Assembly: GCA_022181065.1 (NCBI GenBank)
Contig: BQMY01000074.1
Coordinates: 62,001-126,000 of the forward strand
DNA from: Melioribacteraceae bacterium
GTDB taxonomy: Bacteria; Bacteroidota; Ignavibacteria; Ignavibacteriales; Melioribacteraceae
DNA length: 64,000 bases
Direction of reading: 5' to 3'
The notes below the pieces were generated by a model. The model searched no databases, was not told the origin of the DNA, and saw only the letters and a program-made list of their open reading frames with translations. Both the position numbers and the translations under genes were made by a program. Each line of letters begins with the position of its first letter. The first letter of the stretch is position 1. Shown here piece by piece: positions 34,944 through 45,200 of the stretch.

Positions 34944-37900
34944 TTAAAACGCAAAATCGAACAGGACACCACCATAAAAACGCCATTCTTTGCCGTAGGT
35001 GGCTGTTTCACGGAAGATCTCGATATACCTGTCGAATTCATCAAATGAGTACGCGGCACTAAAAAATATGCTCGTAGGGAATAGATAGAATGAATTCATT
35101 TTAATTCGAACTTCCGCACCAGCGCCTTTCTTAAAGTCGCTGAAATCGGGGAATTCCCCTGTCCACGCATTACCGTAATCAGCAAATACCGACATAAATA
35201 TTTTATCGATATATAACCAGCCGAATCTCTTGTCAATATTTCTCAGCAACGGGAAACGATATGAAAGGTTCATCCAGCCGAGTTCGTTACCACTGACAGC
35301 ATAAAACGGATAAGCTTTCATACCTATCAAGCCGCCAAGATAAAAATCGAAAAAGTCGTCAACAGGAGGTCCGAGGATTGTAGCGCCCCTGAACTGAAAT
35401 GTTAATGTATGATCTTTCCATAAAGGCATATACTCTTTGTAGTTCAGTTCCAGCTTATGGAATTTATATTCCTCAAATGTTTGGAGTAGCTGACCGCTAT
35501 CTTCATCATACTCGTATGAAGGATTGAAATCATTCATCTCATAATTATACTGGAATTCTACTTCCCTTCCCTTGGGATTTATGTCGGCATCCACATTCGG
35601 GAAGAAGTTTTTATGAGTGAATTTCAACTGGAAATTCTTACCAATTAAATAATCATCGCTCGTTGTGGGATATAACTGCTCGGTAAGTGGAATGATAAAG
35701 CTTTCGAGAGTTGAGGAGTATTTACTGTAAATAAATCTGAACTCCAACTCATTTCCTGATGCAAAGATTTTATGTTTAGCCACAAAATCGACTTCAAACA
35801 GATTATAAGTAACATCTGTCGTGACTGTCTGACTCGCGTCGAGCGTATCAAACTCCAAATCTGCCTCGGTGCTTCTGCTAACGCTGTAAAGTTCGAGTGC
35901 AACTTCAGGTTTAATTCCCAAATCGTATAATACCGGTAACCGGTGGCGATATTCGAAAGTCAGGAATAAATCACGCTCGAGTCGTTTATTTATGGCACCC
36001 CCGGCAAAAAAGCCATACCTGTTAAGGATATCATTCGAAGCTACATAAACACCGGGTTTTATTTTATCGAGTCCCGAGTTTGATGTGTTGTAATTATCAT
36101 ACCTGATAAAGGGGAAAAACGTTACATCGGTAAACTGACCTTTATATGGCTGCGGCTCATAGTCGGGTGTTGTTTTATCTTCAAAATTTGTCAGGACGTT
36201 AATATTAAAATTGTCGATATCACCATTGGGCTTCTTCTGTTCAAGAGGCGGATTTTTCAGCCATACATATTGATGTGCCGGATTTACATCACTACTCTTT
36301 TCAGATTTCAATTCGTTGATTTTATAACCGGTTGAGGAATAAGCCGCGTAAACAATATCACCCCTCTCGTTAACATCGGGCATAAAAGCACCACCGGTAA
36401 CGTTGGTCAATCTTTCCTTTTTGCCGGTTTCGAGATTCATTTTATAAACGTTGTAAATCCCGGTCTCGTCACTCGAATAAAGAATGTTCTTTTCATCCAG
36501 ATAAACCGGATTTCTTTCATCATGGCTTTCGTTAAGGATAAATTCGGGAGCACCGCCATTAACCTCTACAATGCCAATATCTCTCCCGTGATGGTATGAG
36601 TAGTCAAAAATTATTTTTGAGCCATCCTTCGAAAATTTCGGGTTATAAACCTGCTCACCCGCATTGAAAAATGTGAGTTCACGTTTATTTTTCCCCTCGG
36701 TATCAACAATAGCAATATTGGCTGTTCCATCTTTCTGGAAAATAAAAGCTATCTTTTTACCATCAGGTGATACTGACGGATTATTGGCTCGGAGTCCGAA
36801 TGTTATTCTTTGGGAATCCTCAGCGTCAACATCGTAAATATAAAGGTCATGGATGTTTGTCCATTTTGGGTTATCTTCGCTAAGTTTTGCGTAAACTATC
36901 TTATTCTGGTTCGGGATAAAATCGAAAGTTGAGCGAACTCCCGGTAGAACCATTTTACTTTTTTCCGTAGCGGGGTCATATTCGTAAATACTTGTCATAA
37001 AGTAGTCAGCGCCTTTATTCGACAAGTAATAAATTTTACCATTATTATATTCGGGATAGAAGTTACCAAAACCTTCTTTCTCAATTCGTTCCCCTTCAAG
37101 CTTATTATCAAGAACGGATTTCATTCTTTTTCCGTAATCTTCCTGCAAGAATGCTTTCCATTCGCCGTAAAGCTCATCGCCATCTTTTCCGATAACTTTC
37201 TCAAAAGCAGCGTCTATTGAGAAGATGTTCCAGTCACCAAGTGCTTCGGTAACTTTTCTCAGTTTATCTTCACCATATTTTTGAGCGATGTACCGAGTAA
37301 GAGCAAATCCGGAGTTATAAACTGATTCATTACCTAGACTCGTTTTACCGAATACACCCATTTCGTTCCATGTTAACATATTATCGTCAAGGACATATGA
37401 ACGAAGGATCATATCGCGATGTGTATCCCAGTTATCGTAATCGAATTCGGTTCTCATATACTGGGCTGTACCTTCAGCAAACCATGCAGGGATGTTTATT
37501 GAAGCCAGAGGATACGATGCTATAAAGTTAGGGAAACCGTAAAGTATATCCGGGCGGCGTTTATCTTCATAATTAAGGAACTGCAGATATACTGCCGGCA
37601 CACGTCTTCCTGCTTTCATGGCAGCTTGTATTTGAACCATGTGTGTAAACTCGTGCGATATCACATTCCTGAGCCAGTGATGCGCTCCACGGAGATCAAA
37701 ATCGAGAGCGGATGCCCAGATTTCAATTTTGTTATCGAAGAAAAATGTCGCGCCGTTCGAATAATCATCAATATCCTTGATGACATAATGAACCATATCA
37801 GGTTCATACTGATATAAAGATGTGATCGGGTTCCAAACCTCATCGGCAATTTTCAGCACAATTTTGGCGCTTCTTTCAGCCTCCTCGTGATAGTGAACCA

Positions 37901-38018
37901 TAACATGTTCACCTTTGATGGTAAGCCAATTATAATCCGGGTCATAATCATTAAACTGCGCGAATGATTTTCCGCCAAGAAACAGGACAAATAAAACTAA
38001 TACTAACTTTCTATTCAC
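34944..38018 (-). CDS. Secreted gluzincin metallopeptidase / TolB propeller / outer-membrane barrel fusion
   Basis: The 1,024-residue product has a signal peptide (F-L-G-G-K-S-F-A-Q). A metallopeptidase domain has zinc motif H-E-F-T-H (residues 122-126) and the downstream W-F-A-E-G (Glu182) expected in gluzincins. A TolB-like propeller (about 310-600) carries blades such as N-P-S-V-S-P-D-G-K-K-I-A-F and S-K-D-G-S-K-I-I-F-D-Y. The C-terminal third (about 640-1024) is rich in amphipathic strands, contains I-G-M-K-A-Y-P-F and ends G-G-V-L-F-D-F-A-F, as in Omp85/surface-antigen barrels with terminal Phe. An outer-membrane-anchored protease is the natural reading. Start is GTG. Fourth gene of the porU operon. 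Confidence 0.8.
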   Translation of the reverse strand: MNRKLVLVLFVLFLGGKSFAQFNDYDPDYNWLTIKGEHVMVHYHEEAERSAKIVLKIADEVWNPITSLYQYEPDMVHYVIKDIDDYSNGATFFFDNKIEIWASALDFDLRGAHHWLRNVISHEFTHMVQIQAAMKAGRRVPAVYLQFLNYEDKRRPDILYGFPNFIASYPLASINIPAWFAEGTAQYMRTEFDYDNWDTHRDMILRSYVLDDNMLTWNEMGVFGKTSLGNESVYNSGFALTRYIAQKYGEDKLRKVTEALGDWNIFSIDAAFEKVIGKDGDELYGEWKAFLQEDYGKRMKSVLDNKLEGERIEKEGFGNFYPEYNNGKIYYLSNKGADYFMTSIYEYDPATEKSKMVLPGVRSTFDFIPNQNKIVYAKLSEDNPKWTNIHDLYIYDVDAEDSQRITFGLRANNPSVSPDGKKIAFIFQKDGTANIAIVDTEGKNKRELTFFNAGEQVYNPKFSKDGSKIIFDYSYHHGRDIGIVEVNGGAPEFILNESHDERNPVYLDEKNILYSSDETGIYNVYKMNLETGKKERLTNVTGGAFMPDVNERGDIVYAAYSSTGYKINELKSEKSSDVNPAHQYVWLKNPPLEQKKPNGDIDNFNINVLTNFEDKTTPDYEPQPYKGQFTDVTFFPFIRYDNYNTSNSGLDKIKPGVYVASNDILNRYGFFAGGAINKRLERDLFLTFEYRHRLPVLYDLGIKPEVALELYSVSRSTEADLEFDTLDASQTVTTDVTYNLFEVDFVAKHKIFASGNELEFRFIYSKYSSTLESFIIPLTEQLYPTTSDDYLIGKNFQLKFTHKNFFPNVDADINPKGREVEFQYNYEMNDFNPSYEYDEDSGQLLQTFEEYKFHKLELNYKEYMPLWKDHTLTFQFRGATILGPPVDDFFDFYLGGLIGMKAYPFYAVSGNELGWMNLSYRFPLLRNIDKRFGWLYIDKIFMSVFADYGNAWTGEFPDFSDFKKGAGAEVRIKMNSFYLFPTSIFFSAAYSFDEFDRYIEIFRETATYGKEWRFYGGVLFDFAF

Positions 38019-38043
38019 AACAAAATTCCGAGTTAAACCAAAC

Positions 38044-41040
38044 TTATTTAATTACGGCAATTTTAATAATTTTTGTAGCAGATCCACCGCTGTTTCCGGT
38101 AACATTAAGGTGGGCAAAATAAACACCACTCTGAATATCCGAAACATTCCACACTGTTTCATTATCAAAACCACCTGTTGCTTCATCACTCAATTCGGCA
38201 ACAAGATCGCCGGCAATATCAAATATTTTAATTTCTACGCTGCTATCGTCGCCTACATAATAACGAATATATGTAACATCTTCATAAACCGGGTTAGGCC
38301 AGTTATAGGCTCTCGCTTCGTCAAACGAAAATTGTTTTGATGTATATGAATCGTTCTTTACGAAGCCGGAATTGTTATTACCACCGTACAATCCGTTCCA
38401 GGCGGAAAGTTCAGAAAGGAAGCCCCCCTGATATGAATAAACCTTACCGTTGGTGCTGATTAAATTGATAAATGTTTCATCAGCACTGTTAACGAATATT
38501 GATGGAGAGGAATATGAAGAAGTACCTAAAGATAATGGATATCCGTCAACTAACTTGCCATCGGTTGTGTTAAAGGCATATATCTTTCCATCTTCGGTCA
38601 CAGAATAGATATAGGTAATTTGATTAACTTTGGCTTTGACAACAGATGGAATTTCAACAAAGTTTTGATTGGTGACTTTTATAGGGAAATGATCAACCGC
38701 GGCACCCGACATATTCCAGGCTCCGATTTTGTCACCTTTGGATACAAACACAGCCAGATTCTCGGGAGAAGCATCACCAACATGCCACAATGCCATTCCT
38801 GTACAGTTCTCAAATTCCCCAAGATTTATTTCTCTGTCATAAACACCATTTTTAAGGATGATTATGTTGTCATCTGTCAACAAAAGAGCCAAATCAGATT
38901 GCGCTGATGAGGTTGAAAGAGTAAATTGTTTGATAGCAGCATCCGCATTGTAGAGAGGATTATTCCCAATTTTGAATTCATTTCCAGAACTGGCAGCTAC
39001 AATCAGATTGGTTGTGCTGTTGTAATTTACACCCAACTGTTCAATTGGAGTATCAAAAAACTTCACCGAATCCTTAATTACAAAAACGTTAGCGTTATTG
39101 GGGTCTATTTCGTAAGTATAAACATATCCATTGCTCGCCCCAATGTATAAATCTGTAATTACAACTGGATTGGTTGACGGAACGAAATGCACCGGAAGAT
39201 CGGTGCGTACATTGTTATACATCAAACTGATTTTATTTTCTGTCACTCCGATAAACCCGGTTCCACCGAGATATGGGAGCTGAACAGGTTTGTATTTGGA
39301 GAAATTAGCTTCATATTTCTGCAGGATACCATTTAACGCATAAACAGATAAAGCGTTATTATTCCAGACCATATAACCATCAGCAGATGTTCCGCCAATA
39401 AATCCACTCAACCCAACCGGGGTATTCGAGTCGAAATTAGGGATGTCAGAAATTGCATTTAAACTAATCCCATTAGACCCGTTACTAACAACAAAACTCA
39501 TTTTATTGCTGATATCGGAGAAGTTATCAAAGGTTATTAAACTGTTTGCGCCATCATTTGAATTGGTATTGGGCTTGGTATCTGCTGAAAAGCGATTTTC
39601 GTAAAGTTCAGATTCATTTGAGGAGTACCAAAGATCATCTTCCGAACCTTCCCCGATCACTTCGTCACCGAAGACAGTAAAAAATCTTTCGCCTATATCC
39701 TGAATACCATCAGCCTCTTCAACGTCAACACCTTTATAATCTTTGTCATTATTTATTGTGTTGGAAGCCAGCTTACTGTATATAATATTTTCATCGATGT
39801 GCCATATAACAACGCCACTACCCGGAACAGCCCAGTCGTATTCATCAACATCTATCACGACACCTTTGGCAGAATCGATTTCAAAACTTTGGAATCCGGT
39901 TGTATCCTGATCAAAGTATAATGTCTCGGTATTACCCTCGGAAATGATGGTGATTGTAACATTATCATTATTAACATCGCGTGCCCGGTTCTCAACAAGA
40001 TAATATTCGCTCTCATTAATCGGGACTTTCAAATATACCGTATCGCCCGGCTCGGCAGCAAGTTTCGCCGCAAGTGAAACATAATTGGTTCCATTCTGAA
40101 CAGTTTCAGGTGTTATCCAGCCAAGATACATTTTTTCCCATGGGGATGGTTCCGGAGGGAATAATCCGCCATAAGTAAAAATTGACTGACCATCCATAAG
40201 AGCAAAACGACCAATTGCGCTCAAGCCGGTTTCAGTATTGAACAGATCAGGCAGACCCATGTGACTTCCGATACTCGCCGCGATCAAACCGTTAATACTG
40301 AGTTCAAGCAGAAATATCCCTGATACAGCATCAATCTCACGCGATTCGGTACACGGTATGATCATTGTGTTATTGATGACGTTCGGGTTACCATTTCCGG
40401 TAAATCCTTCAAATGTATCACCGAGATACTGCTTAAAAGTATTGTTACTCAGATAAACCGAAGGAAGATCACGCTCGTTTCCTATACTTCCCGGAAGTGA
40501 AACATCACGCCCCACACCCGCATGAAAAATGGCGTAAATATCGTAATCGCCAAAATTGATATTGCCGGAATAATTTGCTTCAGCTATTGTCCATACCTCT
40601 TCCGCGAAATCGACCACGTTTTCAAGATCGTCCGATTTTGGCAAAGGAGAATAATTTCGCATCGTTTGCGATACTGTGATGATCTGATCAAAAACAGTAT
40701 AATTAATATCAGCTTGACCATTTGAGACACGGTTAAAATAGTTTTTAGCGAATAGAAGATGGTTCTCAAAATAAGCCTTGTCATGCGGAAGCGGGTCGAT
40801 AATATCTTTTCTGGTGGTGTTTTCACCGGAGTAAATTGAACCGAATTTTCCCGTTCCGAAAGTAGCGCCGTCGTTATCTTCCTGAAATTCAACCATAACC
40901 GCAAGAATATTGTAGGTATTATTGGAAGTCTTTTGTGGCTGAGCCGGGGGGTTCGGGTTTAATTTACCAATAAAAGTCTGGGCAGAAAGACTGCCCAGAC
41001 TTAAAACTAAAACTGCAAGAATAGAATTAAATATTTTCAT
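38044..41040 (-). CDS. M6-like (immune inhibitor A-type) protein lacking the zinc motif, T9SS cargo
   Basis: The 998-residue product has a signal peptide (S-L-G-S-L-S-A-Q). An M6-peptidase-like domain (about 40-400) includes I-L-A-V-M-V-E-F-Q and, at 254-266, A-A-S-I-G-S-H-M-G-L-P-D-L where active M6 enzymes have H-E-x-G-H-x-x-G-L-P-D-L. His, Glu and the second His are replaced by Ala255, Ser256 and Ser259, so it should be catalytically inactive. A propeller-like region follows (about 530-900) with a T9SS sorting domain at the end (N-W-P-N-P, G-D-L-V-A-E-L, S-G-V-Y-F-A-H-L). It starts 6 bases after porV. Confidence 0.85.
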   Translation of the reverse strand: MKIFNSILAVLVLSLGSLSAQTFIGKLNPNPPAQPQKTSNNTYNILAVMVEFQEDNDGATFGTGKFGSIYSGENTTRKDIIDPLPHDKAYFENHLLFAKNYFNRVSNGQADINYTVFDQIITVSQTMRNYSPLPKSDDLENVVDFAEEVWTIAEANYSGNINFGDYDIYAIFHAGVGRDVSLPGSIGNERDLPSVYLSNNTFKQYLGDTFEGFTGNGNPNVINNTMIIPCTESREIDAVSGIFLLELSINGLIAASIGSHMGLPDLFNTETGLSAIGRFALMDGQSIFTYGGLFPPEPSPWEKMYLGWITPETVQNGTNYVSLAAKLAAEPGDTVYLKVPINESEYYLVENRARDVNNDNVTITIISEGNTETLYFDQDTTGFQSFEIDSAKGVVIDVDEYDWAVPGSGVVIWHIDENIIYSKLASNTINNDKDYKGVDVEEADGIQDIGERFFTVFGDEVIGEGSEDDLWYSSNESELYENRFSADTKPNTNSNDGANSLITFDNFSDISNKMSFVVSNGSNGISLNAISDIPNFDSNTPVGLSGFIGGTSADGYMVWNNNALSVYALNGILQKYEANFSKYKPVQLPYLGGTGFIGVTENKISLMYNNVRTDLPVHFVPSTNPVVITDLYIGASNGYVYTYEIDPNNANVFVIKDSVKFFDTPIEQLGVNYNSTTNLIVAASSGNEFKIGNNPLYNADAAIKQFTLSTSSAQSDLALLLTDDNIIILKNGVYDREINLGEFENCTGMALWHVGDASPENLAVFVSKGDKIGAWNMSGAAVDHFPIKVTNQNFVEIPSVVKAKVNQITYIYSVTEDGKIYAFNTTDGKLVDGYPLSLGTSSYSSPSIFVNSADETFINLISTNGKVYSYQGGFLSELSAWNGLYGGNNNSGFVKNDSYTSKQFSFDEARAYNWPNPVYEDVTYIRYYVGDDSSVEIKIFDIAGDLVAELSDEATGGFDNETVWNVSDIQSGVYFAHLNVTGNSGGSATKIIKIAVIK

Positions 41041-41046
41041 TACTTA

Positions 41047-42243
41047 TCAGATACCTCTTGGAAATCCGTTAGTAGTAGGAGTAAGTAAACTTCCCCAACC
41101 TATTTGAAGTGTGAACCTTAATGTTCCTGATAGCGGATGATTTTCACCACCATCAAATACATCTGTTATAAGGTATGAAAAATCAAATCCGTAAATGTCG
41201 TATCTCAGACCCGCACCAAGTGTGATGAATTTTCTGTTACCATAAGATGGATCTTCATAGAAATAACCACCACGAAGAGCAAACATAAAGTCTTCCGGAA
41301 CACCATACCAGTATTCAAGACCCATAGAAGTAACAATATCTCTCAACTCTTCGCTGAAAGGTTCGTCACCCCATGCGGTGAAAACGCTTTCATAAAATTC
41401 AGCTCTTTCTTCTGTTGACTGGGTATCATCATCTGTATCACCACGGAAAGCTTCCCCCTTGTCAACCAATAGTTTTGAGAAATCGAGGGTGTAGGTGAGT
41501 GAATTATACTCATCTTCGAAAATTCTTGTAGCAAACGCGAGGCGGAATTGAGTAGGTATCGGGTCAGCCTGTGCCTGATCAATATAATAGATTTTCGGAC
41601 CAAGATTACTCAAGTTGAAACCGGCTGAAAACTTATTACCTATATCACCAATGAAAGGTATTTCGAACGCAGAAGGTCTCCACATCATACCGAGGTCGAA
41701 TGATACTGAAGTAGCGACACCTTCGCCCTGTTCCTGCGCGGTAGGCTGATCAGCAAGACGTGAGTGGATCAATCTGAAGTTCAATCCCAATCCCCAGTCA
41801 GCGTGAATTTTAGTTGCGTAACCACCGGTAACAGCCACGTCATAAGAACGGAAAGTTCCGATTGGTTCAGGAGAGTTTTCATCAGTTCTTACAAACTCGC
41901 CATAGTTCATATATGTGATACTTGCAGTAACACTACCGCCGAGATCCTCAAGATAGTGTCTGAAAGTTAAATAGTCGTAGAAAAGGTCAAGATTAAACTG
42001 AGGGAGCCAGTTTGAGTGAGTAATACTCGCTTCTGTACCGGAAAGGAAAGCAATACCGGCAGGGTTCCAGAAAATAGCCGAGGAATTGTCAGCGAGAGCA
42101 CCTCCGGATTCACCCATACCACCCGCACGTGAGTCGGGAGACAGCAGCAAAAACGGTACTGCGGCTTCACCCTGGGCAGAAACCTTGTCAGTTAATCCAA
42201 CAAGTGATACGCATATCAAAATCATAAAAACAAAACGCTTCAT
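41047..42243 (-). CDS. porV: T9SS outer-membrane protein PorV
   Basis: The 398-residue product is a PorV/PorQ family (FadL-like) barrel. After the signal peptide come F-L-L-L-S-P-D-S-R-A-G-G-M-G-E and A-D-N-S-S-A-I-F-W-N-P-A-G-I-A, the family hallmark. Strands follow throughout, with L-D-F-S-K-L-L-V and L-R-Y-D-I-Y-G-F-D-F-S-Y near the end. PorV takes T9SS cargo from the SprA translocon and delivers it to PorU at the outer membrane. It lies 47 bases behind porU, the usual order in this phylum. Confidence 0.93.
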   Translation of the reverse strand: MKRFVFMILICVSLVGLTDKVSAQGEAAVPFLLLSPDSRAGGMGESGGALADNSSAIFWNPAGIAFLSGTEASITHSNWLPQFNLDLFYDYLTFRHYLEDLGGSVTASITYMNYGEFVRTDENSPEPIGTFRSYDVAVTGGYATKIHADWGLGLNFRLIHSRLADQPTAQEQGEGVATSVSFDLGMMWRPSAFEIPFIGDIGNKFSAGFNLSNLGPKIYYIDQAQADPIPTQFRLAFATRIFEDEYNSLTYTLDFSKLLVDKGEAFRGDTDDDTQSTEERAEFYESVFTAWGDEPFSEELRDIVTSMGLEYWYGVPEDFMFALRGGYFYEDPSYGNRKFITLGAGLRYDIYGFDFSYLITDVFDGGENHPLSGTLRFTLQIGWGSLLTPTTNGFPRGI

Positions 42244-42290
42244 TTATGTACTCCTCCAAGTAAAAATAAATTGAAAAACAAATTTTTATT

Positions 42291-45200
42291 TTAGCGAATT
42301 ACGGACATTTTTCCAAGGAAATTCTCAGTAACCTGTCCGTCAGTAGTTTCGACAATTAATTTATAAAGATAAGTTCCATTGGCTATCAGGTCGCCATCGG
42401 CATCCCTGCCATCCCAGAATACTCTTACGAACTTATCGGGAATTGCATATTTTTCTATTTCTTTAATTAGTCTTCCGGCAATTGTGTAAACCTTCACTTT
42501 TACATCCACAGCTGAAGAATAATTATGCTGGAATGTAAAGTGTGTCTGTGCCGAAAACGGATTAGGGTAGTTAACTACATCACGGAGAACAAGTCCCCCG
42601 CTGCTGACAACAGTGAAATAAGATTCGTCCGAATTGAAATTGTTGAATACGTCCCATGCATTGACCGTAATAGAATGATCACCCGCGTCCATAGAGCTGA
42701 TATTGTACTCAATGACACCCGATTTACCACTAGCATCGAGATCACCAATGAAGTAGTTGGTTAAATCAAATGAGTTTTCGGCATTCCCGTCAATCACACC
42801 TTCAAGCTTATGCCCGACACCGGTTCCGGTGGTATTCAGACCTGTTTCATCTTCAAGTCTGACAAGCAGTGTAAAATCTTCATTCACGAGGTAAGCGCCT
42901 GATTGATCAAGCTCATCGAAGTAAATCTCAATCTCGGGACCCTTGCCATCATTTGTAACGGTTGTATCAGTACCACCTATGATAATTTTATCGGTGTAGC
43001 CAATACCATCAACCTCGTCATTAAAGAAGTAAACAACTACTTTACCTTGTTTATTCTCGTAAGTAATATCCTTCGGAACAGTAAAGGAGGCATTAAACAA
43101 ACCGTTATTTACTGAAACACGTCCTCTGAATATAACACCGCCCGGTAATTCCATTGACTGAAAATTCAATTCTTTCAGCTCAATTTCCTTGTCTGAATCG
43201 AAGACCGTAATGATTGCTTCACCATTAAAACCGGAGTTAAGAACGGTTGAGTTTTCAGTAAAAACATTTCCCTTGATAGTAGCGGATTGTAGTGCCTTCA
43301 ACTGAACATTTGATGTAAGCGGCTGATTATTGATCTCGGAAATATTTCCTGGTAGTTTTGGCTCATTCAATATTAATGCGGGATCGGTGAAAATGTGGAA
43401 TTTCTCACTGTTTTCATCCACCCCGATAGAACCGGCATTTTTAGCTTTCCAGTAAGCATATCCAACTCTGCGGGGATATTCATCGATATCTTCGCTGAGA
43501 AGATAATTATAAAATTCTTTATTCAGTTGTGAGTTCTGGCTCGCGAATACTGCGCGTGTAGCTGAAAACGCGCCTATCATACCTTTATCACGCATAAAGA
43601 GCATTTCCTCGCTGGCGCTGGTTTTTGCAGGATCATCATAACGTCCGAAGTCACAGGTCGCCGCGGTCAGGAAGAAATATTTGTTGTTGTTCAGCAACGG
43701 CAAGGTAGTAGCTCTTTCGAAAACATATTCGTGAGTCCATGTATCGGGATTACCATGCCCGATAAAGTTGAGCAGCAAAGTTCCATTATTCACAGCATCG
43801 ATAATAGCCTGATTCACAGAGGGTTTCCTTCTGCCTGAACCTGTATTGACAGTAGGGTAAGCCGCTAGATAAATTTTCTGCAGATCGTAATAACTTGGTA
43901 TCCTTGTGTCAGCCAGCTCTTCCGATTGCGATGTATGGAAATACTCTGTAGAACTATCGGACGTTAACTGGTCGTCGGCGATCATTGTGATTTTTGTGCG
44001 CCAGATACCTTTATCGAGACCGGTTTCGTAATTGATGATTTTATCGACAAATATTTCAGCATCTTCGGCGCTGTTTACCGGTATTCTACCGTGAGCAATA
44101 TCGATGTAAAGGTCGTTTCCATTTACGCGAACGTAATAATCATCAGTAGGATAGGCATAAACTTCATTCATTGACTGTTCTGTATGCATTGAAGGAACAA
44201 AATTACTTCCGTAACCTTCGGTATCAAAGAAATCGTAACTGGCATCACCAAAAAGCAAGATATAATCGGGCGACACATTTCTGTAAATATATGCTTCGTA
44301 GATAAAATTCCTTAATGCGGTAGGATCAACCACCCCGAAGTTGTAAAGGTTGAATATATCCTCAATCAGCACCACTTCGGAAGAGATAGGATAAGGGGAA
44401 ATATTTTCACGAAAATCCGCTAATCTTAAAGCCTGATCTTCAAACTCTCCGGATGTTACGATAATATATCGTGAGTCTCCCGTCCTTCCGGTAATAGAAT
44501 TGTTATTTACCGCAACCGGATTAACAATACTTTTGAACTTTTCCGCGCAGGCAGCAATATATTTATTTCGTGTTTCCGCTGATTCACTTCTTATAAATCT
44601 TGCCTGACCACCGCTAAGGGAGGCACCGGTAATTTTCTTCACACTTCTGTAATCTGTAACTTCAAAAATGTGGATATCGGTGTTTGTGAATCCGCTTAGA
44701 GTGTATCGAATGTCCCCGGCAGATGGATCACTGTAAAAAATAAGTTCGTCTTCTACTGAACTGAGCGAGGCACGGTAACCAATTTCAAAGTAGTCAAGAT
44801 AGCCGTTTATGCTCGCGCTGTTGGTGTTGAAGGTAAATTTGAGTACCGAACGATCATCGGGATAACTGGCATTTACCGAAAATGACCCGCTGTTAACCCT
44901 ACCATAATCGAAGGTGGAATATTTACCTATCATGTTTCTGGAAAGAACACGCTCCCCATTTTCATCGATGTATAACAAGCGCGAGTATATAGAGTTGTTA
45001 GCGAAACTGTAATTGTACTTTACCGGTTCATTTTCAATAATGTTCGGCAACGACGTTACGTATGTATGTGATTGAGTTATCGTTGAAAATTCATCACCAA
45101 CAAATAGTCTTCCTGTTTTATACAGATTCCTGCTATTCTCTTCGAAAAAGGCAAAAGCATCGGTTTGGGTTTGTTCAACAGGGTTATTCACGTTTATTGA

